A stretch of 64,000 bases of DNA. Source: Streptomyces sp. NBC_01428 (GTDB taxonomy: Bacteria > Actinomycetota > Actinomycetes > Streptomycetales > Streptomycetaceae). The translations under genes and the position numbers were made by a program. Shown piece after piece: positions 33,962 through 42,291 of the stretch. The notes under the pieces were generated by a model that saw nothing but the letters and a program-made list of their open reading frames with translations, searched no databases and had not been told where the DNA came from. Every line of letters begins with the position of its first letter. Positions within the stretch are counted from its first letter, which is position 1. The stretch covers positions 3,844,001-3,908,000 of the forward strand of contig NZ_CP109499.1 in the NCBI RefSeq assembly GCF_036231965.1, in the 5' to 3' direction.

Positions 33962-34073
33962 GGGGCCGTGCCGGTACATCAGATGCCCGTCGCTTACGTC
34001 CGGATCGAGCAGCTCCCGCTGCTCGACCCACGTCTGATCCAGCGGCGACGGGCGGATGTACCGGCACGGCCCC
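33962..34073. repeat. 112-bp near-perfect inverted repeat
   Basis: GGGGCCGTGCCGGTACATC (33962-33980) and CCCGTCGC (33986-33993) pair with GCGACGGG and GATGTACCGGCACGGCCCC at 34045-34073, with a small bulge. The interior holds a second stem (TCGAGCAG/CTGCTCGA). It lies at the 3' end of the gene at 34134. It may be a very large terminator, a structured RNA or a mobile palindromic unit. Confidence 0.8.
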
Positions 34074-34133
34074 GACCCACCCACCCACCGGAGCCCAGCC
34101 GGAGCGGCGAACCGCGGCCCCGGTCTGCTCCGC

Positions 34134-35525
34134 CTACTCCGTCACATCGATGCCGTACCGATTCGTCTCCACGCCCGCCGCCGTCACCACCTGGACCTCG
34201 ACCCGGCCCGCCTCGACATCCACCGGTACCGGCACGGTCAGGACCGCGTCCGTCGGGTTGCTGAAGCCGCCGGGGACCGGGATCAGCGGGACGTGGACGT
34301 GCACCGGCCCGATCCGTACGACCATCCGGGACAGCCGCGCGGCGCCCTGCGCGCCCGGCGGGACGAAGCCGGCCCCCCGGATCTCGATGTCGTCCCCGGT
34401 GCGGATCGGCGCGTCGAGGTCGCCCGCCTCGCGGGCGCGGACCACGGAGAGGATCACCGGCCGGCCGCCCTCGGCGTACTTCCCGGCGAGATAGGTGGCC
34501 GCCGACACCAGCACCAGCCCGGCGAGACCCCACGGAAGGTCCGGCAGCTGCGACGGCCGCCGCGCCAACCGCACCGCCGCGAAGACGAGTGCGACCGCGC
34601 TGATCACGACGTACTGGAGGTCGGCGAAACTGCCGCGCCCGGAGTCGTCGGTCAGCAGGTCGGCCGCGCGCGGCCGGTCCGCGCGCACCTTCTGCAGCCG
34701 CTGCCCCAGCACCCGCAGCCCCACCACCCTGCGCACGAGCACCGCGACCCCGCACACCACGGCGACGACGGTCACGATCCCGGCGCCGCGGGCGAGTTCG
34801 AGCCCGGCGATGAGTTCGTCCCGCCGGCCGTGCGCGGAGGCGGCGGCGAGCCGGCCCACCAGCACGAGCACGGCGTACACGGTGAGCAGGACCCAACCGG
34901 CGGCGACCGCACGGGAGGTGGAGAGACGATTGTCCTCACCGATGACCGGAGCGAGAGCACCGCCCCGCGCCCGGTGCAGCCACGCCGCGCCCGTCAGCAG
35001 TCCGGCGAGGACGACCGCGGCGACCAGCCCGGCGGTCCGCGCCGCCGTCCAGCCCGCCCCGATCGCGGTGAGCGCCTGCACGAGGAGGAGGGCGACGGTG
35101 GCGCCCCAGACGGTGTACGCGGTGTAGCGCCACAGCCGTCCCAGCCAGGCCTCGCCGTCGAGGCGCCCGCGCTCGGCGACGAGGTCCGCGGACTGGGTGA
35201 GTTCGTCGGACACCCACTGCCGGGACGCGGAGGCGGAGTGCGCGACGCCGGCGGGCAGCCCCTGCCCGGACGCCAACGCGTCGCGCTTGGCGAGGAACTC
35301 GGCGACCGCGCGCCGGTGCCCCGTACGCGCCCCGTGCGGACAGTCCCCGCACGTGCAGCCACCCTCGTGCACGCCCGCTCCCCCGCCCCGTGTCCCGTCC
35401 TGCCCGCCGCCCGGGCCACCACCCCGGCCCGCGCCCTGCCCGCCGCCCTGTCCGGTGCCCGATCCGGCACCCGACCCGGCACCGTGCCCCGCACCGTGTC
35501 TCGCCTCCTGCACCGCCACGTCCAC
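34134..35525 (-). CDS. Polytopic membrane protein with C-terminal IPT-like domain
   Basis: 463 aa from GTG 35525 (GGGAAGG about 7 bases upstream). A Gly-rich N-terminus contains a Cys-rich patch (GCTCGDCPHGARTG) that could bind zinc. Six or so membrane helices follow (~130-370). The C-terminal ~100 residues form a beta-sandwich-like domain (IRTGDDIEIRGAGFVPPGAQ, GRVEVQVVTAAGVETNRYGI) resembling IPT/TIG folds, outside the membrane. No enzyme motif. Function unknown. It runs into the long inverted repeat. Confidence 0.8.
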   Translation of the reverse strand: MDVAVQEARHGAGHGAGSGAGSGTGQGGGQGAGRGGGPGGGQDGTRGGGAGVHEGGCTCGDCPHGARTGHRRAVAEFLAKRDALASGQGLPAGVAHSASASRQWVSDELTQSADLVAERGRLDGEAWLGRLWRYTAYTVWGATVALLLVQALTAIGAGWTAARTAGLVAAVVLAGLLTGAAWLHRARGGALAPVIGEDNRLSTSRAVAAGWVLLTVYAVLVLVGRLAAASAHGRRDELIAGLELARGAGIVTVVAVVCGVAVLVRRVVGLRVLGQRLQKVRADRPRAADLLTDDSGRGSFADLQYVVISAVALVFAAVRLARRPSQLPDLPWGLAGLVLVSAATYLAGKYAEGGRPVILSVVRAREAGDLDAPIRTGDDIEIRGAGFVPPGAQGAARLSRMVVRIGPVHVHVPLIPVPGGFSNPTDAVLTVPVPVDVEAGRVEVQVVTAAGVETNRYGIDVTE

Positions 35526-35683
35526 TGCCGCCTTCCCGCGCCAGAACTCTCGTACAGCCGACCCACAACTGCCCCTTATTGACAGCGAATTGTGCCGTAC
35601 GGAGCACCGGCCGCATTCGTCAGGTCGGGTCAGCGCGGGTGAAGTGCGGGACTCCGTGTTGACCCGGCTGCGAGAATTTCCCC

Positions 35684-36565
35684 ATGGCCGAGATCATCCA
35701 GCGTGACGGGACCTGGGCCTTCGACGGCAGCACGGTCCGGATCACGCCGGGACTGCACCGCAGCGTCCCGCTGTTCCGGCAGACGTACGGGGAGGTCGCC
35801 GTCCCGCTGGAGGCGGTGGCGGGTGTCGCGCACGAGCCCGAACGCAGGCGCGGCCGGCTGAGACTGCGGCTGCGCGAGGGCGCCGATCCGCTGCTCCAGG
35901 CGACCGGGGGCCGGCTCCCGGACGCGGCGGACCCCTACCGGCTGGCGGTCGACGTGGACCGTTCCGGGGTCGCCGCGTACGTCGCCGAGGAGATCCGCCG
36001 CGCGCTGCTCCTGGACCAGATCCCGAAGGAGCCGGCGACGGCGTATCTGCTCACGGGGCCGCCCGTCCCGGTGTCGGTCCGGTCCAGCGACGGGACCGTG
36101 TCCTTCGACGGGACGCAGGTACGGATCGACTGGGCGGACACCTCGGACCGGGTCAAGCGGGCGACGGGGCCGCGGATCATCGCGACGGGCGACCTGGTGC
36201 AGGTCGAGTGGCTGCCCAACTCCGGCTTCGAGGACGGTTTCCTGCGCTTCGTGACGCGGGACGCGGTGTTCTCGAAACTGCCGGCGGAGAAGGACCCGTA
36301 CGCCCTCCACCTGTGGGGCAGCACCCGCCGCGACCTGCTCACGGCCCTGGTCGCGGCGGCGGTCACGGCACGGCTGCCGCATCCCTCGACGCGCGCCGGC
36401 GAGGCCGCGGACGCCCCTCGGGCGGCTGCGGTCGTGCCGCCGCGCTCCGACCACCACGACGTACTGCTGCGGCGCCTGCGGGAGTTGGGCGACCTGCACC
36501 GCGACGGCGTCCTGACGGACGAGGAGTTCGCCCGGACGAAGGCGGCGGTCCTGCGCGGCTTCTAG
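35684..36565 (+). CDS. DUF4429 domain protein with C-terminal SHOCT-like segment
   Basis: 293 aa. Two tandem DUF4429-like halves are visible, starting at ~4 (IQRDGTWAFDGSTVRITPGL) and ~128 (VRSSDGTVSFDGTQVRIDWA). Each opens with the D-G-T-x-x-F-D-G motif. The last ~30 residues (LLRRLRELGDLHRDGVLTDE then EFARTKAAVL) match the SHOCT oligomerisation motif. Cytoplasmic and PH-like in appearance; binding partner unknown. Converges on the aldolase gene. Confidence 0.9.
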   Translation: MAEIIQRDGTWAFDGSTVRITPGLHRSVPLFRQTYGEVAVPLEAVAGVAHEPERRRGRLRLRLREGADPLLQATGGRLPDAADPYRLAVDVDRSGVAAYVAEEIRRALLLDQIPKEPATAYLLTGPPVPVSVRSSDGTVSFDGTQVRIDWADTSDRVKRATGPRIIATGDLVQVEWLPNSGFEDGFLRFVTRDAVFSKLPAEKDPYALHLWGSTRRDLLTALVAAAVTARLPHPSTRAGEAADAPRAAAVVPPRSDHHDVLLRRLRELGDLHRDGVLTDEEFARTKAAVLRGF

Positions 36566-36581
36566 GGCCCGGCGCGCAGCC

Positions 36582-37376
36582 CTAGCTCAGGAGATCCGGT
36601 TCGCTGCGGCTGATGTCCTGCCACAGGGGCTGGTAGTTGATCCAGGCGACCAGGTCGCCGCCGAGTTGTTCGCGGGTGGCGACGGCCTGCTTGTGGTCGA
36701 TGAGAAGGGGACGGCCGGCGGCCTTCGCGGTGAGCTGGACCTGGCTGGAGCGCTCCATGGACAGGAACCACCAGGCCGCGGCGTCCACCGAGTCCCCGAC
36801 GGTCAGCGGCCCGTGGTTGCGCAGCACCAGCGCCTTGCGGCTGCCCAGCGCGTTCGCGATCCTGCGGCCCTCCTCGGCGTCGACGGCCACGCCGGTGTAC
36901 GCGTCGTAGAGGGCGTGATCCTCGTAGAAGGCGCAGCTCTCCTGCGTGATCGGGTCGAGCAGGTCTCCGAGGGCGGCGAGGGCGCGGCCGTGCACGGAGT
37001 GGCAGTGGGCGACGGCGACCACGTCGGGGCGGGCGGCGTGGACTTGCGAGTGCACGGTGAACGCGGCCTGGTTGACGTGATAGCGGCCCTGGACGACCTG
37101 GCCGTCCTGGTTGGCCATCACCAGGTCGCTCACGGTGACGTGCTTGAACGGCATGCCGAAGGGATTGACCCAGAAGCAGTCGCTGTACTCCGGGTCGCGT
37201 GCGGTGATGTGCCCGGAGACACCGTCCTCGAAGCCGAGCCGCCCGAACAGGCGCAGCGCGCCGGCCAGCCGCTCCTTGCGGTGCTGCCGTTCGTCGTCGA
37301 GCGACTCGTGCATCGGCGGCATGGCGAACCGCAGCTGGTCGGTGGGGCGGGGCAGGGGCGGGGTGGGCCCGTGCAT
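36582..37376 (-). CDS. Class II aldolase/adducin family protein
   Basis: 264 aa. Zinc-dependent aldolase or dehydratase of the fuculose-phosphate aldolase superfamily. FGRLGFEDGVSGHITARDPE gives the phosphate or substrate loop. Zinc ligands are AHCHSVHGRALA (two His) and the His of VLRNHGPLTVG, with the Glu of CAFYEDHALYD as possible catalytic acid. Length is normal. Start ATG 37376; substrate not deducible. It diverges from the PPOX gene. Confidence 0.92.
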   Translation of the reverse strand: MHGPTPPLPRPTDQLRFAMPPMHESLDDERQHRKERLAGALRLFGRLGFEDGVSGHITARDPEYSDCFWVNPFGMPFKHVTVSDLVMANQDGQVVQGRYHVNQAAFTVHSQVHAARPDVVAVAHCHSVHGRALAALGDLLDPITQESCAFYEDHALYDAYTGVAVDAEEGRRIANALGSRKALVLRNHGPLTVGDSVDAAAWWFLSMERSSQVQLTAKAAGRPLLIDHKQAVATREQLGGDLVAWINYQPLWQDISRSEPDLLS

Positions 37377-37550
37377 AGGTCCTCCAGCACTGGCGTGTTC
37401 GGTACGGAGCGGAAGTTACCCGGGGTCAGCGCAGGAGAACAGGGGTGGCCGGGGAGAGATGGTGTTCCGGGTGAGAAAAAACGGAACGGGGCCCGGAAGA
37501 GGGCGGGACGGGGCCAAGCCTCGCCGGAAACACGACAGAAGATGTCGGGT

Positions 37551-38042
37551 ATGGACGGCAGACTGGAACGCATGAACTGGGACGCCCTCTCCGCAGCCGA
37601 ACCTGACCTCGCCGCCACCGTCGAGGCGCGCTTCGGCGCCTTCACCCACCACACCCTCGCGACCCTTCGCCAGGACGGCTCGCCCCGTACGTCCGGCATC
37701 GAGGTGCGCATCGTCGGCGGCGAGCTGTGGCTGGGCATGATGCCGGACTCGCTGAAGGCCCTCGACCTCCGCCGCGACCCGCGCTTCGCGCTCCAGGCGA
37801 ACCCAGGGGCCGGCACGGACATGGGCGGCGGCGACGTCCGCGTGAGCGGCCGGGCCGTCGAGGTCGGCGACGACGACCCCGCGAAGGCCGCGTACGTGAA
37901 AGAGGTGGAACCGCCGGAGCCGTTCCACCTCTTCCGCACCGAGCTGACGGAGGTCACACGGACCTACGTGGAGGACGAGAAGTATCTGGTCGTCCAGGTC
38001 TGGAAGCCCGGCGCGCCGGTGCGCACGCTCAAGCGGACCTAG
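37551..38042 (+). CDS. Pyridoxamine 5'-phosphate oxidase-fold (FMN or F420) protein
   Basis: 163 aa from ATG 37551 (AGAAG 9 bases upstream; 37542 and 37572 are alternatives). A split-barrel domain with FTHHTLATLRQDGSPRTSGI and LWLGMMPDSLKALDLRRDPR, then a late strand LVVQVWKPGAPVRTLKR. The family binds FMN, F420 or heme and often oxidises small aldehydes or cofactors. No neighbour gives a pathway. Confidence 0.85.
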   Translation: MDGRLERMNWDALSAAEPDLAATVEARFGAFTHHTLATLRQDGSPRTSGIEVRIVGGELWLGMMPDSLKALDLRRDPRFALQANPGAGTDMGGGDVRVSGRAVEVGDDDPAKAAYVKEVEPPEPFHLFRTELTEVTRTYVEDEKYLVVQVWKPGAPVRTLKRT

Positions 38043-38109
38043 GGCCTGTCGCCACCCACGCGCGACGGGATCACCGCCGCCCGCGGGAGGAGCGCCCCGC
38101 GCGGGAGGA

Positions 38110-39690
38110 CTACTCCCACTCGATGGTGCCCGGCGGCTTGCTCGTCACGTCGAGCACGACGCGGTTGACGTCCGCGACCTCGTTCGTGATGCGCGTCGAG
38201 ATCTTCGCCAGGACGTCGTACGGCAGCCGTGACCAGTCGGCCGTCATGGCGTCCTCGCTGGACACCGGACGGAGCACGATCGGGTGGCCGTACGTCCGGC
38301 CGTCGCCCTGGACCCCCACGCTGCGCACGTCGGCGAGCAGGACGACCGGGCACTGCCAGATGTCCCGGTCGAGACCGGCGGCGGTCAGCTCCTCGCGGGC
38401 GATGGCGTCGGCGGCGCGGAGCAGGTCGAGGCGCTCCTTGGTGACCTCGCCGACGATGCGGATGCCGAGGCCGGGGCCGGGGAACGGCTGGCGCTGGACG
38501 ATCTCGTCCGGCAGGCCGAGTTCCTGTCCGACCATCCGGACCTCGTCCTTGAACAGCTGGCGCAGCGGCTCGACGAGCTGGAACTCCAGGTCCTCGGGAA
38601 GGCCGCCCACGTTGTGGTGGGACTTGATGTTGGCCGTGCCGGTGCCGCCGCCGGACTCGACCACGTCCGGGTAGAGCGTGCCCTGCACGAGGAAGGCGAC
38701 GTCCTCGCCCTCGGCGGCCTCGGCGATGATCTCCGCCTGGGCCTGCTCGAAGACGCGGATGAACTCGCGCCCGATGATCTTCCGCTTCTCCTCGGGGTCC
38801 GAGACGCCCTTGAGTGCGGTGAGGAAGCGCTCCTCCGCGTCCACGACCTTGAGCTGGACGCCGGTCGCGGCGACGAAGTCCTTCTCGACCTGCTCGGTCT
38901 CGCCCTGGCGCATCAGACCGTGGTCGACGTACACACAGGTGAGCTGGGAGCCGATGGCCTTCTGGACGAGGGCCGCGGCGACCGCGGAGTCCACGCCGCC
39001 GGACAGACCGCAGATGGCGCGCTTGGTGCCGACCTGCTCGCGGATGAGGGCGACCTGCTCGTCGATGACGTTGCCGGTGGTCCAGGTCGGGGTGATGCCC
39101 GCGCCGCGGTACAGGAAGTGCTCCAGCACCTGCTGGCCGTGCGTGGAGTGCATGACCTCGGGGTGGTACTGGACGCCGTAGAGCTTCTTCTCGTCGTTCT
39201 CGAAGGCGGCGACCGGGACCACGTCCGTGGACGCCGTGACGGTGAAGCCCTCGGGAGCGGCGGAGCAGGCGTCGCCGTGCGACATCCACACCGGCTGCTC
39301 GTCGGGGGTGCCCTCGAAGAGGGTGGAGCCGGATTTCGAGACGTGCAGCGGCGTACGGCCGTACTCACGGGCGCCGGAGTTGTCGACCGTGCCGCCGAGG
39401 GTCGTCGCCATCAGCTGGAAGCCGTAGCACATGCCGAAGACGGGGACGCCGGCGTCGAAGAGCGCGCGGTCCAGGCGCGGGGCGCCCTCCGCGTACACCG
39501 ACGAGGGGCCGCCGGAGAGGATGATCGCGGCCGGGTTCTTGGCGAGCATCTCCTCGACCGGCATGCTGCTCGGCACGATCTCGCTGTAGACCCGGGCCTC
39601 ACGGACGCGACGGGCGATGAGCTGGGCGTACTGCGCACCGAAGTCGACGACCAGGACGGTGTCGGGGGCGGCGGGGGACGCTTCTGGCAC
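38110..39690 (-). CDS. guaA: GMP synthase (glutamine-hydrolysing) GuaA
   Basis: 526 aa from GTG 39690, which has GGAAGG six bases upstream; the open frame goes further but the family begins near VLVVDFGAQYAQLIARRVRE. Converts XMP to GMP in purine synthesis. The N-terminal glutaminase has the Cys nucleophile in FGMCYGFQLMATTLGG and the His/Glu in YGVQYHPEVMHS. The PP-loop ATP-pyrophosphatase is SGGVDSAVAAALVQ, and the C-terminal dimerisation domain ends KPPGTIEWE. A TAGAAT (-10) at 39731-39736 on the minus strand would give a ~34-nt leader. The diverging transcript is the chorismate mutase leader. Confidence 0.98.
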   Translation of the reverse strand: MPEASPAAPDTVLVVDFGAQYAQLIARRVREARVYSEIVPSSMPVEEMLAKNPAAIILSGGPSSVYAEGAPRLDRALFDAGVPVFGMCYGFQLMATTLGGTVDNSGAREYGRTPLHVSKSGSTLFEGTPDEQPVWMSHGDACSAAPEGFTVTASTDVVPVAAFENDEKKLYGVQYHPEVMHSTHGQQVLEHFLYRGAGITPTWTTGNVIDEQVALIREQVGTKRAICGLSGGVDSAVAAALVQKAIGSQLTCVYVDHGLMRQGETEQVEKDFVAATGVQLKVVDAEERFLTALKGVSDPEEKRKIIGREFIRVFEQAQAEIIAEAAEGEDVAFLVQGTLYPDVVESGGGTGTANIKSHHNVGGLPEDLEFQLVEPLRQLFKDEVRMVGQELGLPDEIVQRQPFPGPGLGIRIVGEVTKERLDLLRAADAIAREELTAAGLDRDIWQCPVVLLADVRSVGVQGDGRTYGHPIVLRPVSSEDAMTADWSRLPYDVLAKISTRITNEVADVNRVVLDVTSKPPGTIEWE

Positions 39691-39801
39691 GGTCTGCCTT
39701 CCGGCGGTGAGCAAAGGGTGTGTGGGGCCGATTCTACCGGGGGCCGCGGTGGGGGTGGCGCCGCCCGGTTTCCCCGCCCGGGTCTCACGATCCGAACCGG
39801 C

Positions 39802-39831
39802 TTGGCCGCGGTCCCCGCACGCGTGCATACT
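39802..39831 (+). promoter_or_regulatory. Promoter of the leader-peptide/chorismate mutase transcript
   Basis: TTGGCC (39802-39807), 18 bp, CATACT (39826-39831). Transcription would begin at about 39838, the A of the leader ATG, so the leader peptide is probably leaderless. Confidence 0.5.
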
Positions 39832-39837
39832 GCCGTC

Positions 39838-39909
39838 ATGCTCACGCACACGACGTTCCTGTTTACCTATGGCAACCGGCCCACCGGCTGCCATGGTCGT
39901 GCTGCTTGA
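39838..39909 (+). CDS. Phe/Tyr-rich leader peptide upstream of chorismate mutase
   Basis: 23-residue open frame, ATG 39838 to TGA 39907-39909: MLTHTTFLFTYGNRPTGCHG then RAA. It holds two Phe and one Tyr codon in five positions (TTC, TTT, TAT). TTT and TAT are rare in this GC-rich genome, which would make the ribosome sensitive to charged tRNA-Phe and tRNA-Tyr. The following terminator hairpin and the aromatic-pathway gene make a transcription-attenuation leader likely. No ribosome site precedes it, in agreement with a leaderless start. Confidence 0.68.
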   Translation: MLTHTTFLFTYGNRPTGCHGRAA

Positions 39910-39930
39910 GCAACTGACAAGCGACTTCCC

Positions 39931-39963
39931 AGGCGCCCCGGGCCGACAAGGCCCGGGGCGTCT
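39931..39963 (+). terminator. Attenuator hairpin
   Basis: AGGCGCCCCGGGCC (39931-39944) pairs with GGCCCGGGGCGTCT (39950-39963): a 14-bp stem with one G-U pair and a 5-base GACAA loop, then GCCGTTT. It is 22 bases after the leader-peptide stop and 55 bases before the chorismate mutase start. A competing antiterminator is not obvious; CGGCCC in the leader could pair with GGGCCG in the left arm. Confidence 0.72.
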
Positions 39964-40017
39964 GCCGTTTCCGGGCCCGACGGCTCCGGGGCACCCCTTC
40001 CACCGAGGAGCCCCGCC

Positions 40018-40302
40018 ATGACCGACGTACTCGACAAGACCGGCGCCCGCACCGACGAGGCCGCCGACGTGATCACCGGCGCCCGTGAGCGCATCGACGC
40101 ACTCGACGACCGGATCATCGGCCTCGTCCAGGAACGGATGGCCGTCTCGGCGGTGATCCAGGAGGCCCGCATGACCTCCGGCGGCCGCCGGGTGAACCTC
40201 TCCCGCGAGATGGAGATCCTCGGCCACTACCGCGAGGCGCTCGGCAAGCCGGGCACCTCACTGGCCATGACGCTCCTCGAACTGTGCCGCGGCCGGGTCT
40301 GA
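40018..40302 (+). CDS. AroQ-type chorismate mutase
   Basis: 94 aa, all-helical AroQ class. It converts chorismate to prephenate at the branch point to Phe and Tyr. GARERIDALDDRIIGLVQER has the catalytic Arg of helix 1; MAVSAVIQEAR gives the second Arg, and VNLSREMEILGHYREALG the Glu/Gln-bearing helix. The family partner in actinobacteria is often DAHP synthase, which activates the small mutase; that gene is not in this window. GAGGAG precedes the ATG. Expression is probably attenuated by the leader peptide upstream. Confidence 0.93.
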   Translation: MTDVLDKTGARTDEAADVITGARERIDALDDRIIGLVQERMAVSAVIQEARMTSGGRRVNLSREMEILGHYREALGKPGTSLAMTLLELCRGRV

Positions 40303-40883
40303 CCGCCCACGCGACAGGGCGACGGGCCGCCGGCGTCCAGGGCGGACGGCCCCTTACCCGGCGTACGCACGTACGCATCGCCTCTCACCCGTACGGCGCG
40401 TGACCGGGGCGGCGCGGGCTTCGTTTCTCCTGGTGTCCGTGCCAGCCAGGGGCGGGCCCGAAAGAACCACGCGTGGCTCCGCTGGAGCGATGAGACGTCC
40501 GGATCGTGCCGTGCGTCGTGGGACCTCGCTCCAGGTGGTGTGACCGGACGGCAGGGGACAGCAGCCCGGTCACTCATAGACGGTCGGCTCCGGGGACGCC
40601 CGGGGCCGCCCGGCGGAATCTGTTCAGGGATGCCGGACGGTTGCGGAGGCCGTCGCGACATCCGCACGAGCGAGAACAGCGCACAACTGAATCCGTGCCG
40701 CGGCCCCCTCGCCGCGACCACCCCGTGACCAGCGGCGCACCCCCCCCCGGCGCCGCCTCCAGGCACCGGCGCTGCCCTGACGTCGGTGCTGACGGAAGAA
40801 GGGCCCTTCGGACACCGTTCCGCGGGGCCCTTCGCCGTGCCCGGGCGCGGACACGGCCCGGGGCGAGCGGGCGTCGGCCGCGG
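40303..40883. other. Intergenic region after chorismate mutase
   Basis: 581 bp between convergent genes. Only the hairpin at 40798 is clear. Frames across it are of unusual composition and lack ribosome sites. A run of nine C at 40740-40748 is a possible slippage spot. Confidence 0.55.
40798..40833. terminator. Hairpin terminator
   Basis: GAAGGGCCC (40798-40806) pairs with GGGCCCTTC (40825-40833), 18-base loop. It lies about 50 bp past the stop of the minus-strand gene. Confidence 0.65.
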
Positions 40884-42071
40884 TCAGGTGCGCGACACCG
40901 TGCCGCAGCCGCCGGTGGTGGCACTCCCGATGTCACGGCTGCGGTCGTACGGGTCGGTGGTCGGGCCGGTCGGCGCCGCTCCGGGGGTGCCGGTCGAGTC
41001 GAACTGCGGGTGCAGGAAGCCGTCGTAGACGTCGCAGGCCGAGTTGCCGATGTCCTCGCTGAACTCGACGATCCGCACCTTGCCGGGGGTGACCTGGAAC
41101 TTCCGCGGGTCGGAGAACGCGACATCGACGACGCGCCGCACGATGGTGCGGGCGACCTCGGTGGAGTTCCCGTCGGCCGGGGTCACCGGGTAGACGAAGG
41201 TGTAGTCGGCGTGGACGACCACGGCCGCATTCTTGCCCGCCTTGAACGTGATCCGGCCACGCGTCTTGACCACCTTCCCGACCGGGCGGGCCTCGTCGGG
41301 GTCGAACCGGCTGAAGAGCACCAGCGGATCGTGCGCACGGTCCGGTGCGCGCAGCCACCGGTTCACGTCACGGATCATGCCGGGCACCTTGGGATCGAGG
41401 ACGGCGATCGCCGCGGCGGGACGCTCCCCGCGCAGTGTCGCCGGGGCGAGATTCGCCCCGACGAGCAGCTTCTTCGTGTTGTCCAGCGCCGTCGCGACCT
41501 GCTGCTTGGTGAGCGAGCCGACCGGGGTGGCCTTCGGCAGGACGATGCCGGCCGCGCCGTCGGCCCAGCGCTCGGCGGGCGATCCGGCGAACGGCCGGTC
41601 CAGGGTGGGCGTTCCCGATGCGTCGGCGGACGGCGGCGCGGTCGGTGCCGTTGTCTCGGCGGGCAGCGGGAGGGCGTCCACGGGAGCGTCGGGCGACGCG
41701 CCGAAGGGGTCACCCGGCAGCAGGGACGGCTTCATCGCGACGACCGCGACGGCGACGACGAGCGGGATGCCGAGGATCGCCCACAGCCGACGGCGCCGGG
41801 CGGCGCGTCCGTCCATCTCGCGCCAGGCGGGACCGGTCCGCCAGCCCTCGGGCTGCGCGGGGCGCGGCGGGGTCCTGCGGAAGGTCCGGCGGGAGCGCTC
41901 GGCCTCCCGGGCGTCCTCCTGGCGCAGCCGCTCCGTCACCAGGCGAGCCCGCGCGGACGGCTCCTTCGGCGCGGAGCTCCGGATGTCGCGCTCGCTGTCG
42001 CGCGCGAAACGCTCCCACACATCGTCAGGAACCGCTGGTGGCCCGGCTTCTTCGGGCTGCTTCTCAGACAC
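40884..42071 (-). CDS. Single-pass membrane protein of unknown function
   Basis: 395 aa from GTG 42071. The start is chosen because TTGTGT (42104-42109), 18 bp and TAGAAC (42080-42085) make a promoter whose transcript would begin within a base or two of this GTG; there is no ribosome site here or at the ATG at 42101. A charged cytoplasmic N-terminus (~1-105) rich in Arg and Glu, one helix (~113-133, WAILGIPLVVAVAVVAMKPS), a Pro/Thr linker and a ~230-residue outer domain (LTKQQVATALDNTKKLLVGA, FVYPVTPADGNSTEVARTIV) follow. The outer domain has no motif I can name. Divergent from the surface protein gene. Confidence 0.82.
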   Translation of the reverse strand: MSEKQPEEAGPPAVPDDVWERFARDSERDIRSSAPKEPSARARLVTERLRQEDAREAERSRRTFRRTPPRPAQPEGWRTGPAWREMDGRAARRRRLWAILGIPLVVAVAVVAMKPSLLPGDPFGASPDAPVDALPLPAETTAPTAPPSADASGTPTLDRPFAGSPAERWADGAAGIVLPKATPVGSLTKQQVATALDNTKKLLVGANLAPATLRGERPAAAIAVLDPKVPGMIRDVNRWLRAPDRAHDPLVLFSRFDPDEARPVGKVVKTRGRITFKAGKNAAVVVHADYTFVYPVTPADGNSTEVARTIVRRVVDVAFSDPRKFQVTPGKVRIVEFSEDIGNSACDVYDGFLHPQFDSTGTPGAAPTGPTTDPYDRSRDIGSATTGGCGTVSRT

Positions 42072-42291
42072 GAGGGTCAGTTCTAAGCCGTTCGAATGCA
42101 TGTACACAAGGCGCATATGGATGTGACTCAGCCCACATAAGAATTCTGTGAAGTACCGGACAACCCTTCGCGGCCTTCGCCGGTCACACCTGCAGAACCA
42201 ACGGCCACACCCGCGCCCCACAGCGGAGGCCTCGTCCGCACCACCCACCCGTGCGCCTCGCGTCGACGCGTACCGGACTCCCGAGGTCTTC

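Noticed and set aside
33968..34264. Small frames within the 112-bp inverted repeat
   Set aside because: They come from the repeat itself and run into the 3' end of the 34134 gene.
40227..40854. Minus-strand open frames between chorismate mutase and the membrane protein
   Set aside because: They overlap the chorismate mutase end or the terminator, have no ribosome site, and resemble no protein I know.
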